The notes beneath the pieces were generated by a model that ran no database searches, had not been told where the DNA came from, and saw only the letters and a list, made by a program, of their open reading frames with translations. This document shows, piece by piece, positions 33,575 to 40,972 of a stretch of 64,000 nt of DNA. The position numbers and the translations under genes were made by a program. Source of the DNA: UBA966 sp046350355 (lineage in GTDB: Bacteria > Planctomycetota > Phycisphaerae > Phycisphaerales > SM1A02); NCBI GenBank assembly GCA_046350355.1, contig JAXMAN010000001.1, positions 930,001 through 994,000 of the forward strand, given 5' to 3'. Position 1 is the first letter of the stretch, and each line of letters starts with the position of its first letter.

Positions 33575-35941
33575 ATGCCTTTCCTCCGCATCGTGGGACT
33601 TCTGCTCGCCTTGGTCTGCTGCGAGGCGGTGGGGGCGGACGACTCCCCGGGCCACTCCTCGCACGGTTCCGCCTTCGATTCCGGCCTGCGCCAGCGCCCC
33701 TGGCACCTGGACGGCATCGGCACCGCGCACTTCCCGATCACGACCAGCCAGCCGGAGGTGCAGGAGTGGTTCGACCAGGGCAACGCGCTGCTGCACTCCT
33801 TCTGGTTCGAGGAGGCGGAGCGCTCCTTCCGCTGGTGCACGAAGCTCGATCCCGGCTGCGCGATGGCGTACTGGGGACTCGCCGCCACCGGGCTGAACTG
33901 GTTCAGCGACCCGGAGCTCAGCTCGCCGGTCGCCAGGCGCGGGCTCGACTTCCTGAAGGAGGCGGTCAAGCGCAAGGCGCAGGCCTCGCCGCGCGAGCGC
34001 GCCTACATCGAGGCGTGGGACAAGGCCTTCAACGGGCCCGCGGCGACGCGCCCCATGACGCTCGTCAAGGAGCTGCAGAAGATCGTCATCGCGTATCCCG
34101 ACGACGCCGAGGCGAAGTCGCTGCTCGCGCTCTACAGCATCGGGATGGCGCCGGCGTACGCGGTCGAGCTCGTCATCCGGCAGGTGCTCGAGGTGCAGCC
34201 GGACCACCCCGGCGCGCACCACTACCGCATCCACAACTGGGACGACGCGCTCACCGAGCAGGCGCTGGAGAGCTGCCGCGCGTACGGGCGGGTCGCGCCC
34301 AACATCGGCCACTCCAACCACATGCCCGGCCACAACTACAGCAAGCTGGGCATGTGGCACGAGGCCGCCATCTCCATGGACAGCGCGACGCGCGTCGAGC
34401 TCAAGTACATGAAGGACCGGATGGCGCTGCCCTTCGAGACCTGGAACTTCGCGCACAACCGCAACTACCTCAGCTACATCCAGGAGCAGCTTGGCATGGT
34501 CGACGCGTCGCTCGCGGGCGCGCGGGCGCTCATCGCCGCGCCGCGCGACGAGCTGCGCAACAAGGACGGCGAGATGGGTGCCTACGACCAGGGGCTGCAG
34601 GCGCTCGTGCGCTGCCTGATCAAGTACGAGCGCTGGGACGACATCCTGGCGGAGGGCTCGATCCCCTGGCGCGAGACCGCGCAGGACAAGGGGCTGCGCG
34701 CCTTCGCCGAGGCGGTGGCGTACATCGGCAGCGGCGATCTCGTCGAGGCGCGCGCGCGCATCGCGACGCTGCGCGCGGCGATCGCGGCGCAGGAGCCCAA
34801 GTACAAGGGGATGGAGATCGACTTCGCGCTGGCCGCCGACGCGGCCGAGGGGCTGCTGCGCGGCGCCGAGGGCAACGCGCTCGAGGCGACGCGCCTGCTG
34901 CTGCAGGCGGGCGAGACCGAGCGCAGGAAGCGCGAGGATGGCTCGTACCGCAACGACCCGCCGCCGTATCCCTGGCCGGTGATGCGCCTGGTGGGCGACG
35001 CCGCCCTCGCGCGCGGCGAGCACCGCACGGCGATCGACGCATACACGCAGGCGCTGGAGGTCGAGCGCAACGACGCCTTCACGCTCGCGGGCCGCGCGCG
35101 CGCGCACGCGGCGCTGGGCGAGACCGACGCCGCGCGGCGCGACGCCGGACGGCTCGCGGCCGTCTGGTCGCAGGCCCAGCCTGGGCTGCGCTGGCGCGAG
35201 CAGGCGGACGCGCTGAAGCTCGACGCGCCGCCGGTCTCGGAGACGCCCGCGCCCGAGCGCGAGTACCGCACCGACCTGCTGGCCGCGATCGGGCCGCTGG
35301 ACTGGGAGCCCTTCGCGGCGCCGGAGCTGACCTGCGTGGATCCCGACGGAAAGCCCGTGCGCCTGGAGGATTTCCGCGGACGCAACGTGCTGCTGGTCTT
35401 CTACCTGAACGAAGGCTGCGTCCACTGCGTCGAGCAGCTGCGCGCCATCGACGGGCGCTCGGCGGACCTGCGCGCGCAGAACACGGTCGTGCTCGCGGTG
35501 AGCAGCACGCCGCCCGCGCAGAACAAGGAGTCGCAGAAGCTGGGCAAGCTGGCGATCACGCTGCTCTCGGACACCGACCACGCGAATGCGCGGCGCTTCA
35601 CCTCGTACGACGACTTCGAGGAGATGGAGCTGCACTCCACCATCCTCATCGACGCGCGCGGGCGCGTGCACTGGAAGCGCACCGGCGGCGATCCCTTCAT
35701 GGACGTCGAGTTCCTGCTGAAGGAGCTCGCGCGGCTGAACGCGGGAGCGTCGCCCGCATCGGAAGCGCCCGCGGCGGCGGCCGCGCCTGCTACAGCCAGC
35801 CCTGCGCCCGCAGCCCCTGATACGCAATCCGCGCCCCCACCGCCAGCAGCGCCACCGCCAGCCCCCGCAGCAGCAGGGAGGGTGCCGTCCGCCGCGCGAG
35901 CAACGCGCCGACCTGGGCGCCGATCACGGCACCGACGCTGA
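33575..35941 (+). CDS. Exported TPR protein with C-terminal redoxin domain
   Basis: A 788-residue exported protein. It has a signal peptide (MPFLRIVGLLLALVCCEAVGA) and a long TPR-like region (about 50-540; FEEAERSFRWCTKLDPGCAM, HRTAIDAYTQALEVERNDAF). A peroxiredoxin/thioredoxin-like domain follows (about 585-725; LTCVDPDGKPVRLEDFRGRN, then FYLNEGCVHCVEQL with a CxxC pair). The natural end is probably near LLKELARLNAG. The last roughly 60 residues are Ala/Pro/Arg-rich and overlap the convergent TauE gene by 152 bp, so they may be read-through of a lost stop codon. Function is unknown; an extracytoplasmic thiol-redox or peroxide role is an inference from the domain. Confidence 0.75.
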   Translation: MPFLRIVGLLLALVCCEAVGADDSPGHSSHGSAFDSGLRQRPWHLDGIGTAHFPITTSQPEVQEWFDQGNALLHSFWFEEAERSFRWCTKLDPGCAMAYWGLAATGLNWFSDPELSSPVARRGLDFLKEAVKRKAQASPRERAYIEAWDKAFNGPAATRPMTLVKELQKIVIAYPDDAEAKSLLALYSIGMAPAYAVELVIRQVLEVQPDHPGAHHYRIHNWDDALTEQALESCRAYGRVAPNIGHSNHMPGHNYSKLGMWHEAAISMDSATRVELKYMKDRMALPFETWNFAHNRNYLSYIQEQLGMVDASLAGARALIAAPRDELRNKDGEMGAYDQGLQALVRCLIKYERWDDILAEGSIPWRETAQDKGLRAFAEAVAYIGSGDLVEARARIATLRAAIAAQEPKYKGMEIDFALAADAAEGLLRGAEGNALEATRLLLQAGETERRKREDGSYRNDPPPYPWPVMRLVGDAALARGEHRTAIDAYTQALEVERNDAFTLAGRARAHAALGETDAARRDAGRLAAVWSQAQPGLRWREQADALKLDAPPVSETPAPEREYRTDLLAAIGPLDWEPFAAPELTCVDPDGKPVRLEDFRGRNVLLVFYLNEGCVHCVEQLRAIDGRSADLRAQNTVVLAVSSTPPAQNKESQKLGKLAITLLSDTDHANARRFTSYDDFEEMELHSTILIDARGRVHWKRTGGDPFMDVEFLLKELARLNAGASPASEAPAAAAAPATASPAPAAPDTQSAPPPPAAPPPAPAAAGRVPSAARATRRPGRRSRHRR

Positions 35942-36593
35942 GCGCGATCGCGCGGCGCCATCCGACATGGAAGGCGCCCGTGACGATGTGCGTCGCGGTG
36001 CCCGCGGTCGCGGTGGTCGCGAGCACGAAGTGGCTGGTCGCGGTCGCGACATGCACCGGGAAGCCCAGCAGGTGCACCATCGCGGGGACATGGATGATGC
36101 CGCCGCCGATGCCCAGCAGGCTCGAGAGTCCCCCGACGACGAAGCTCACGAACAGCCCCGCGCCGCGGTGATGCGGGACCTGCGGCCCCAGCGGGCCGGA
36201 GTCGTGGTGGGGGGCCTCGGTGGGGAGCTTGCGCCGGCCCGAGAGCAGGAAGACCCCCGCTCCCAGCAGCACCGCGCCCAGGATCAGCTCGAAGCTGGCG
36301 CGCGGCAGGTAGCCGACCGCGATCGCGCCCAGGACCGAGCCGGGGATCGCCGCCGCGCTGAACCACAGTCCCGCGCGGATGTCCACGCGCCGCTGGCGCA
36401 GGTACGCGATCGTCCCCGAGAGGGCGTTGGCCGCGACGACCGCGAGCGAGATGGAGGCGATCGTCTCCGGCGCCGCGTCGGGGTAGAGCAGCACGAGCAC
36501 CGGCACGAGCAGGAAGCCGCCGCCCGCACCGATGGCGGTGCCGAGGCATCCGACGGCGAATCCAAGCAGTGCGAGCGCGGCGTAGGCGAGCAC
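35790..36593 (-). CDS. TauE/SafE-family membrane anion exporter (second copy)
   Basis: A 267-residue protein with eight hydrophobic segments and the family's two-fold repeat (GCLGTAIGAGGGFLLVPVLVL in the first half, GGLSSLLGIGGGIIHVPAMV in the second). LGIGGGII.VP is a hallmark of the larger COG0730 group. The substrate is unknown. The C-terminus (YQGLRAQGWL) looks natural, which supports this gene over the opposite-strand extension that overlaps it. It is followed 9 bp downstream of its start-side neighbour, the desaturase, on the same strand. Confidence 0.88.
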   Translation of the reverse strand: MLAYAALALLGFAVGCLGTAIGAGGGFLLVPVLVLLYPDAAPETIASISLAVVAANALSGTIAYLRQRRVDIRAGLWFSAAAIPGSVLGAIAVGYLPRASFELILGAVLLGAGVFLLSGRRKLPTEAPHHDSGPLGPQVPHHRGAGLFVSFVVGGLSSLLGIGGGIIHVPAMVHLLGFPVHVATATSHFVLATTATAGTATHIVTGAFHVGWRRAIALSVGAVIGAQVGALLARRTAPSLLLRGLAVALLAVGARIAYQGLRAQGWL

Positions 36594-36602
36594 CCCGCCA
36601 CG

Positions 36603-37685
36603 CTACAGGAGCGCGGGGGCGCCGGCGGGCGCGTCGAGCGTGGGTGCCTCGCCGGTGCGCGCCGCGGTCGCGGGCATCGCGGGATCGGGCGCCGGCGTGG
36701 AAATCTCCGGCGTCTCGGGCGCGGTCGGATGCATGCGCTTGCGGTCGATGTGCCGCTTGTCGGGCAGGCGGATGTCGCTTGCGAGGCCGACGATCGACAT
36801 CGAACGGATGAGCAGGTAGCTCGGATCGAATTCCCACCAGCGCAGGCCGTGGCGCGCGCTCGCGGGGAAGGCGTGGTGGTTGTTGTGCCAGCCCTCGCCC
36901 ATCGCCAGCAGCGCGACGACCGCGTTGTTGCGGCTCTCGTCGCGGCTATGGAAGGGCTGCGTGCCCCACAGGTGGCAGACGGAGTTCACGCTCCAGGTGA
37001 CGTGGTGCACCCAGAGCACGCGCACGAGTCCGCCCCAGAGGAAGCCCAGGAAGGCGCCGGTCCAGGTCATCGTGACGAGGCCCGCGATCACAGCGGGGAT
37101 CAGCAGTCCCGCGAGCACCCAGTAGCGGAAGTGCCGGTCGGCGAGCACGATCGCGCGGTCGGCGTTCAGGTCGCGCGCGTACTTGCCCAGCGCGGGCGTG
37201 CGGTCGCGCAGGAGCCAGCCGATGTGGGCGTGGTAGGCACCGCGCAGGGTGGCGACGACGCCCTCGCCCCACGAGCCGTCGGCGTGCATGTGCGGCGAGT
37301 GCGGATCCTCCTCGCCGTCGGAGTGCTGGTGGTGCTTGCGGTGCTCGGAGCACCAGTGGATGACGGGGCCCTGCACGGCCATCGAGCCCGCGGAGGCGAA
37401 GGCGTAGCGCAGGATCGGGCTGGTCGCGAAGGAGCGGTGCGTGCAGAGGCGGTGGTATCCGACGGTCACGCCGAAGGCGGTGACGACCACCATGCCCGCG
37501 AAGAGGTAGAGGTAGAGCCAGTCGAATGCGGTGCCCCAGAGCATCACGATCGCGATGGCGAGCCCGATCGGGGGAACGACGACGGCGGCAAGGTTGATCG
37601 CGGCAAGCTTGCGATCGGCGGGGGAACGCTCGCGGCGCCGGGCGGGCGCGGGGACCGATTTGCTCGGTCGAACTTCGGGCTTCAT
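36603..37685 (-). CDS. Acyl-CoA delta-9 desaturase-like fatty acid desaturase
   Basis: A 360-residue membrane di-iron desaturase that introduces a double bond into fatty acyl chains. The three histidine boxes are HRLCTH, EHRKHHQH and GWHNNHH, and the helices between them fit the four-helix plan. The D-P-H-S-P after the second box and LWVHHVTWSVNSVCHLWG are typical of the acyl-CoA desaturase group (DesC/OLE1). The start at MKPEVRPSK leaves a Lys/Arg-rich cytoplasmic N-terminus; longer starts give an unlikely leader. The C-terminal 50 residues are Pro/Ala-rich. A TATACT hexamer about 70 bases upstream may be its -10. Confidence 0.88.
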   Translation of the reverse strand: MKPEVRPSKSVPAPARRRERSPADRKLAAINLAAVVVPPIGLAIAIVMLWGTAFDWLYLYLFAGMVVVTAFGVTVGYHRLCTHRSFATSPILRYAFASAGSMAVQGPVIHWCSEHRKHHQHSDGEEDPHSPHMHADGSWGEGVVATLRGAYHAHIGWLLRDRTPALGKYARDLNADRAIVLADRHFRYWVLAGLLIPAVIAGLVTMTWTGAFLGFLWGGLVRVLWVHHVTWSVNSVCHLWGTQPFHSRDESRNNAVVALLAMGEGWHNNHHAFPASARHGLRWWEFDPSYLLIRSMSIVGLASDIRLPDKRHIDRKRMHPTAPETPEISTPAPDPAMPATAARTGEAPTLDAPAGAPALL

Positions 37686-37811
37686 TCTCGTGACGGCTCC
37701 AGGAGCGTGATGGATCAGGCATGCGGATCGCGCCGCACAGCGGAGCCGGGGCCTGAGTATAGGCGGCCGCCACGAGCGGGGCGGTCGCGTCAATCTCCTG
37801 TCCGATCTCCG

Positions 37812-38570
37812 TCACGGAGCGCTTGTCGGTGATGGCTGTTCCCACGGAGGTGCCCAGCGTGGATCGCCGTAGCGGTCGTGGTGCCGCACCCAGCCCATGC
37901 CGCCGGGGCCTTCTTCCTCGCGCCCCTTCGGCACCAGGTCGAGAAACCGGTACGCCGTCAGGAACTCCTCGAGTCCTCGGGCAAACGTGGAGTAGGTGTG
38001 ATGGACTGCGCCGGAACCGTCTTTCGCGAAGACGGAAAGGCCCGGAAGTTCGCGCATCCCGGTCGCGGTGTCGACGAAGTTGTAGGTGGCGCGCCCCGAG
38101 GCGAGTTCCGCCTCGGTGAAGGAGACGCCGAAGTCGCGTCCGAATCCGCTGTCGCCGCTGGAGACCCACGGGAAGCTCCAGCCCATGCGGCGCCGGAAGG
38201 GCTCGATCTGCGCGAGCGGGGCGCGCGAGACGGTGATGAACGCGAGGTCGCGCTGGCGCAGATGCACCTGGATGCCGTCGTAGTGGTCCGCCAGGAAGGA
38301 GCACCCCTGGCATCCCTGCGGCCAGCCGGGATCGAACATGAAGTGGTAGACGAGGAGCTGGCTGCGCCCCGCGAAGAGCTCCGCGAGCGTCGCGGTGCCC
38401 GCGGGCGTCTCGAAGGCGTAGGGCTTCTCGACCCGCACCCAGGGGAGGGCGCGAATCCGCGCGGCGAGCGCGTCGCGCTCGCGTGTGAGCGCCTTCTCCT
38501 GCGCCAGGAGCTCGATCCGTTCGCGCAGCCACTCCTCGCGGGTGGCGGTCCGGTGCGGGATCGCGCTCAC
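37812..38570 (-). CDS. DUF899 thioredoxin-like protein
   Basis: A 252-residue protein of the DUF899 family, a thioredoxin-like fold of unknown reaction. Recognisable stretches are REEWLRERIELLAQEKALTR at the start, YHFMFDPGWPQGCQGCSFLA with its CxxC, and GWSFPWVSSGDSGFGRDFGV. YNFVDTATGMRELPGLSVF leads to HHTYSTFARGLEEFL near the end. It begins at a GTG that overlaps the stop of the SRPBCC gene (GTGA) and is the third gene of an ArsR-controlled operon. Confidence 0.85.
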   Translation of the reverse strand: MSAIPHRTATREEWLRERIELLAQEKALTRERDALAARIRALPWVRVEKPYAFETPAGTATLAELFAGRSQLLVYHFMFDPGWPQGCQGCSFLADHYDGIQVHLRQRDLAFITVSRAPLAQIEPFRRRMGWSFPWVSSGDSGFGRDFGVSFTEAELASGRATYNFVDTATGMRELPGLSVFAKDGSGAVHHTYSTFARGLEEFLTAYRFLDLVPKGREEEGPGGMGWVRHHDRYGDPRWAPPWEQPSPTSAP

Positions 38571-39061
38571 GGGCGGCCCGCCTTCCGCGCGGCGAGCGCG
38601 CGCACGCGCTCGAGACCGTGCCGCCATCCTTCGGGCATGCCGTCGCGGTGCTCGGCGGGGATGAGGCCGAAGGCGCGATGGGTGAGCGTGAGGCGCGTGC
38701 CCGCGCCCGCGGGCTCCAGGCGGTACTGCACATGGTTGACCGCGGGGTAGGACATCGGCATCGGGCCGACGAGCTCCAGCAGCGCGGGAGCCTTGATCAC
38801 CTGCACGTGTCCCCAGAGGTGGCCGAAGGGATGACCGCCGGACTCGCCGCGGTCGCGGTACCAGCGTCCGCCCGGCCAGGCCTCGATCTTCATCGGAAAG
38901 GGCGAGCCGTCGGGAAGCTGGCTGCCTGGTCCGAGCTCCTCCAGCAGCGCCTCGAAGGCGGTGGCCGGCGGCGCGTCGATGTGGATCTCCTGCGTGATGT
39001 GCAGGGTGTGGAGCTGCTCTGCGGTGGACGAGTGCGGGGCGGTGGTGGTCGTGGCGGTCAT
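38567..39061 (-). CDS. SRPBCC/AHSA1-family protein
   Basis: A 164-residue START-like ligand-binding protein. ITQEIHIDAPPATAFEALLE begins the fold, with WPGGRWYRD and LWGHVQVIKAPALLELVGP in the middle and TRLTLTHRAFGLIPAEHRDG before the last helix. Proteins of this type are often encoded beside ArsR repressors; their ligands are mostly unknown. ATGA and GTGA overlaps on both sides couple it to the ArsR and DUF899 genes. Confidence 0.87.
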   Translation of the reverse strand: MTATTTTAPHSSTAEQLHTLHITQEIHIDAPPATAFEALLEELGPGSQLPDGSPFPMKIEAWPGGRWYRDRGESGGHPFGHLWGHVQVIKAPALLELVGPMPMSYPAVNHVQYRLEPAGAGTRLTLTHRAFGLIPAEHRDGMPEGWRHGLERVRALAARKAGRP

Positions 39062-39411
39062 GGGTGGTTTCCAGGCGTGCGGCGTGCGAGGCGCTCCGCG
39101 CGTTCCTTCACGCGCAGGAGCTGGTGGTTCCAGAATCGTTCGTAGCCCCGGACCCAGTCGTGCACGGGGCGGAGCTGCTGGCCGTCGATTCGGTAGAGGC
39201 GGCGCCTGCCCGCGCGCGCGACGCGCACGAGCCCCGCCTTGCGGAGCACGCCCAGGTGCTTCGAGACCAGCGGCTGCGGCCAGCCGAGGTGCTCGACCAG
39301 CCAGCTCACGTCGCGCTGCCCGTCGCAGCGCGCGAGCGCGGCGAGCAGCTCGCGGCGGCGGGGCTCCGCGATGGCGGCGAAGGCGTCGAGACCGGCGGCG
39401 GGGCGGGGCAC
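39058..39411 (-). CDS. ArsR-family repressor
   Basis: A winged-helix repressor of about 117 residues. AAIAEPRRRELLAAL starts the domain, the recognition helix is WPQPLVSKHLGVLRKAGLV, and the wing is VARAGRRRLYRIDG. No metal-binding cysteines are seen, so it belongs to the non-metal group usually paired with SRPBCC genes. An in-frame ATG at 39423 lies inside the -10 box of the only promoter found, so it cannot be on the transcript. The GTG at 39411 falls at the expected transcription start and is chosen, implying a leaderless mRNA. Confidence 0.85.
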   Translation of the reverse strand: MPRPAAGLDAFAAIAEPRRRELLAALARCDGQRDVSWLVEHLGWPQPLVSKHLGVLRKAGLVRVARAGRRRLYRIDGQQLRPVHDWVRGYERFWNHQLLRVKERAERLARRTPGNHP

Positions 39412-39418
39412 GCCCGGA

Positions 39419-39446
39419 ATCATATGCTCAAAACGGCATATGTCAA
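39419..39446 (-). promoter_or_regulatory. ArsR operon promoter with internal operator
   Basis: On the minus strand: -35 TTGACA (39446-39441), a 16-bp spacer and -10 TATGAT (39424-39419). A dyad CATATGC-N8-GCATATG (39421-39442) spans the spacer and both box edges, so a bound ArsR dimer would block RNA polymerase. This is the clearest promoter-operator in the window. Confidence 0.75.
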
Positions 39447-39467
39447 GCGAGGAGCACCGCGCGCGCT

Positions 39468-39602
39468 AGGATTCGTCCCGTCCGCCGCGTGGCGGATGCC
39501 ATGCCGCCGGGGGAATGCGGTCGGAATCCGCAGCGAAGGCGTCACCGTGGGCCGGAGAGCATCGTGCTCCGCCGGCGAGTCGGGTCGACCGGCGGCACAG
39601 GC
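39468..39602 (+). ncRNA. Cobalamin riboswitch-like leader
   Basis: The leader before the PEP-CTERM-like gene matches the cobalamin element in order: GGGGAATGCGGTCGGAATCC (core GGGAA..GGT...AATCC), GCGAAGGCGTCACCGTG (for GC..CCCGCAACTGTG) and GAGTCGGGTCGACCGGC (for the closing AGCC.GG..GACC). A variable hairpin lies between the last two. Boundaries are approximate. It ends about 38 bases before the start codon, so control of translation or of an early terminator is possible. Confidence 0.6.
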
Positions 39603-39639
39603 ACACATCGTTCTCCTGCGCAACTCAGGAAGGAACCCC

Positions 39640-40218
39640 ATGCCTCGTGATCCGCAGCGCGCCGCCGGCGCGCCCATCGTGCTTGTCCTGCTCGCCTCCT
39701 CCGGGATCCTCGCCCCCTCCGCGGGCGCGGCGATCGTGCAGTCCTACGACGTCGGCATCGGCGCGAAGACGAGCACCATCCAGATCGACTTCAGCAGCGG
39801 CGACGGCGCCCTCCTCACGCTCCACTACGACGCCGCGATGACGAGCTGGAGCGCGCTGCAGCTCCTGGACTCGCAGGTGCCGGGCTTCGAGCTCTCCGCG
39901 GAGATCTATCCCTTCGGCGTCTTCGTCACCGGCCTGGGCGTCGGCGGGCAGTGGGACTACGGCACCGGCGACCAGTGGCCGGTCGTCGAGAACTACTGGC
40001 ATTTCTGGACGCGCGGCGCCTCGGGCGCGTGGGAGTCCGCGGGCTTCGGTCCCTCGGACCGCGTGCTCATCGACGGGAGCGCGGACGCGTGGGTCTTCGG
40101 CTCGCCGGCTGCGCCGCAGGAGGTGCCCGCGCCGGGCGCCGCGCTGCTGCTGGCGGCGGCGGGGCTCATGCCGGCGCGTCGGCGTCGCGCAGGCGGTAGC
40201 CGATGCCCGGCTCGGTGA
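39640..40218 (+). CDS. Surface protein with PEP-CTERM-like tail behind a cobalamin riboswitch
   Basis: A 192-residue exported protein. A signal peptide (residues 1-30, ending APSAGAA) is followed by a compact domain of about 125 residues (YDVGIGAKTSTIQIDFSSGD ... ENYWHFWTRGASGAWESAGF ... DRVLIDGSADAWVFG). The aromatic YWHFW and DGS.D.W.FG pattern resembles small domains compared with the transcobalamin C-terminal fold; this is an impression, not a search result. The tail VPAPGAALLLAAAGLMPARR is a PEP-CTERM-like sorting signal with PAP for PEP. AGGAAGG precedes the ATG. The riboswitch upstream suggests a role in cobalamin capture. The end overlaps kdpE by 53 bp on the opposite strand. Confidence 0.7.
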   Translation: MPRDPQRAAGAPIVLVLLASSGILAPSAGAAIVQSYDVGIGAKTSTIQIDFSSGDGALLTLHYDAAMTSWSALQLLDSQVPGFELSAEIYPFGVFVTGLGVGGQWDYGTGDQWPVVENYWHFWTRGASGAWESAGFGPSDRVLIDGSADAWVFGSPAAPQEVPAPGAALLLAAAGLMPARRRRAGGSRCPAR

Positions 40219-40972
40219 GCAGGAACTCCGGCTGCGCCGGATCGCGCTCGAGCTTCTTGCGCAGCTCGGCGGCGTAGACGCGCAGGTAGTGGACATCCGC
40301 CTCGTGCTGCGGACCCCACACCTCGCGCAGGATCATCGCGTGCGTCAGCAGGCGACCCGCGTGGCGCGCCAGGCACGAGAGGAGCTTGAGCTCCATCGGC
40401 GTCAGGCGCACCTCGTGGCGGCCCTGCGCGTCGGCGATGTGCACGCGCCGCGCGAGCAGGTCGATGCGCAGCGTGCGGCCGTCGGCGGTCGCCTCGTACG
40501 GTCGCGGCTCGCCCGTGGCGGTGCGCGGGCCGCCGGCGGCCGCATGCCGCAGCGCCACGCGCATGCGCGCGAGCAGCTCGCCCACGCCGAAGGGCTTGGT
40601 CAGGTAGTCGTCCGCGCCCAGGTCGAGCGCGGCGATCTTGTCCGTCTCCTGCCCGCGCGCGCTCAGCACGATGATCGGCACCGCGGACTCCGCGCGCAGC
40701 GAGCGCAGGAACTGCAGGCCGTCGCCGTCGGGCAGGCCGAGGTCCAGCAGGATGAGGTCGGGCCGCGCCGTGACCGCCAGCAGCGAGCCCTCGCGCGAGG
40801 TGCCCGCGTCCTTCACGCGAAAGTGGTTCGCCTCGAGCGTCGCGCGCAGGAAGCGGCGGATCGGCGCCTCGTCCTCGACGACGAGGACGAGCGGGTCGTT
40901 GCCCGGCGGCGGGGGCGTCGGCGGCGTGGTCGGCGTCGTCGGCGTGGATGCAGGCGTCTCGGGCGTGCTCAC
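40166..40972 (-). CDS. kdpE: KdpE, potassium-responsive response regulator
   Basis: A 268-residue OmpR-type regulator. The receiver domain (about 28-140) has VVEDEAPIRR, the phospho-acceptor aspartate in LILLDLGLPDGDG and the lysine of YLTKPFG. The winged-helix output domain carries LTPMELKLLSCLARHAGRLL and HYLRVYAAELRKKLE. A Thr/Pro-rich leader of about 25 residues precedes it. GTG start overlaps the kdpD stop (GTGA). It would activate the kdp operon when KdpD senses potassium limitation, and is its last gene. Confidence 0.92.
   Translation of the reverse strand: MSTPETPASTPTTPTTPPTPPPPGNDPLVLVVEDEAPIRRFLRATLEANHFRVKDAGTSREGSLLAVTARPDLILLDLGLPDGDGLQFLRSLRAESAVPIIVLSARGQETDKIAALDLGADDYLTKPFGVGELLARMRVALRHAAAGGPRTATGEPRPYEATADGRTLRIDLLARRVHIADAQGRHEVRLTPMELKLLSCLARHAGRLLTHAMILREVWGPQHEADVHYLRVYAAELRKKLERDPAQPEFLLTEPGIGYRLRDADAPA

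Noticed and set aside
35820..35941. The Pro/Ala-rich C-terminus of the TPR-redoxin protein as a PEP-CTERM or anchoring signal.
   Set aside because: It lacks a PEP-like motif and a hydrophobic helix, and it is read antisense through a convincing TauE C-terminus.
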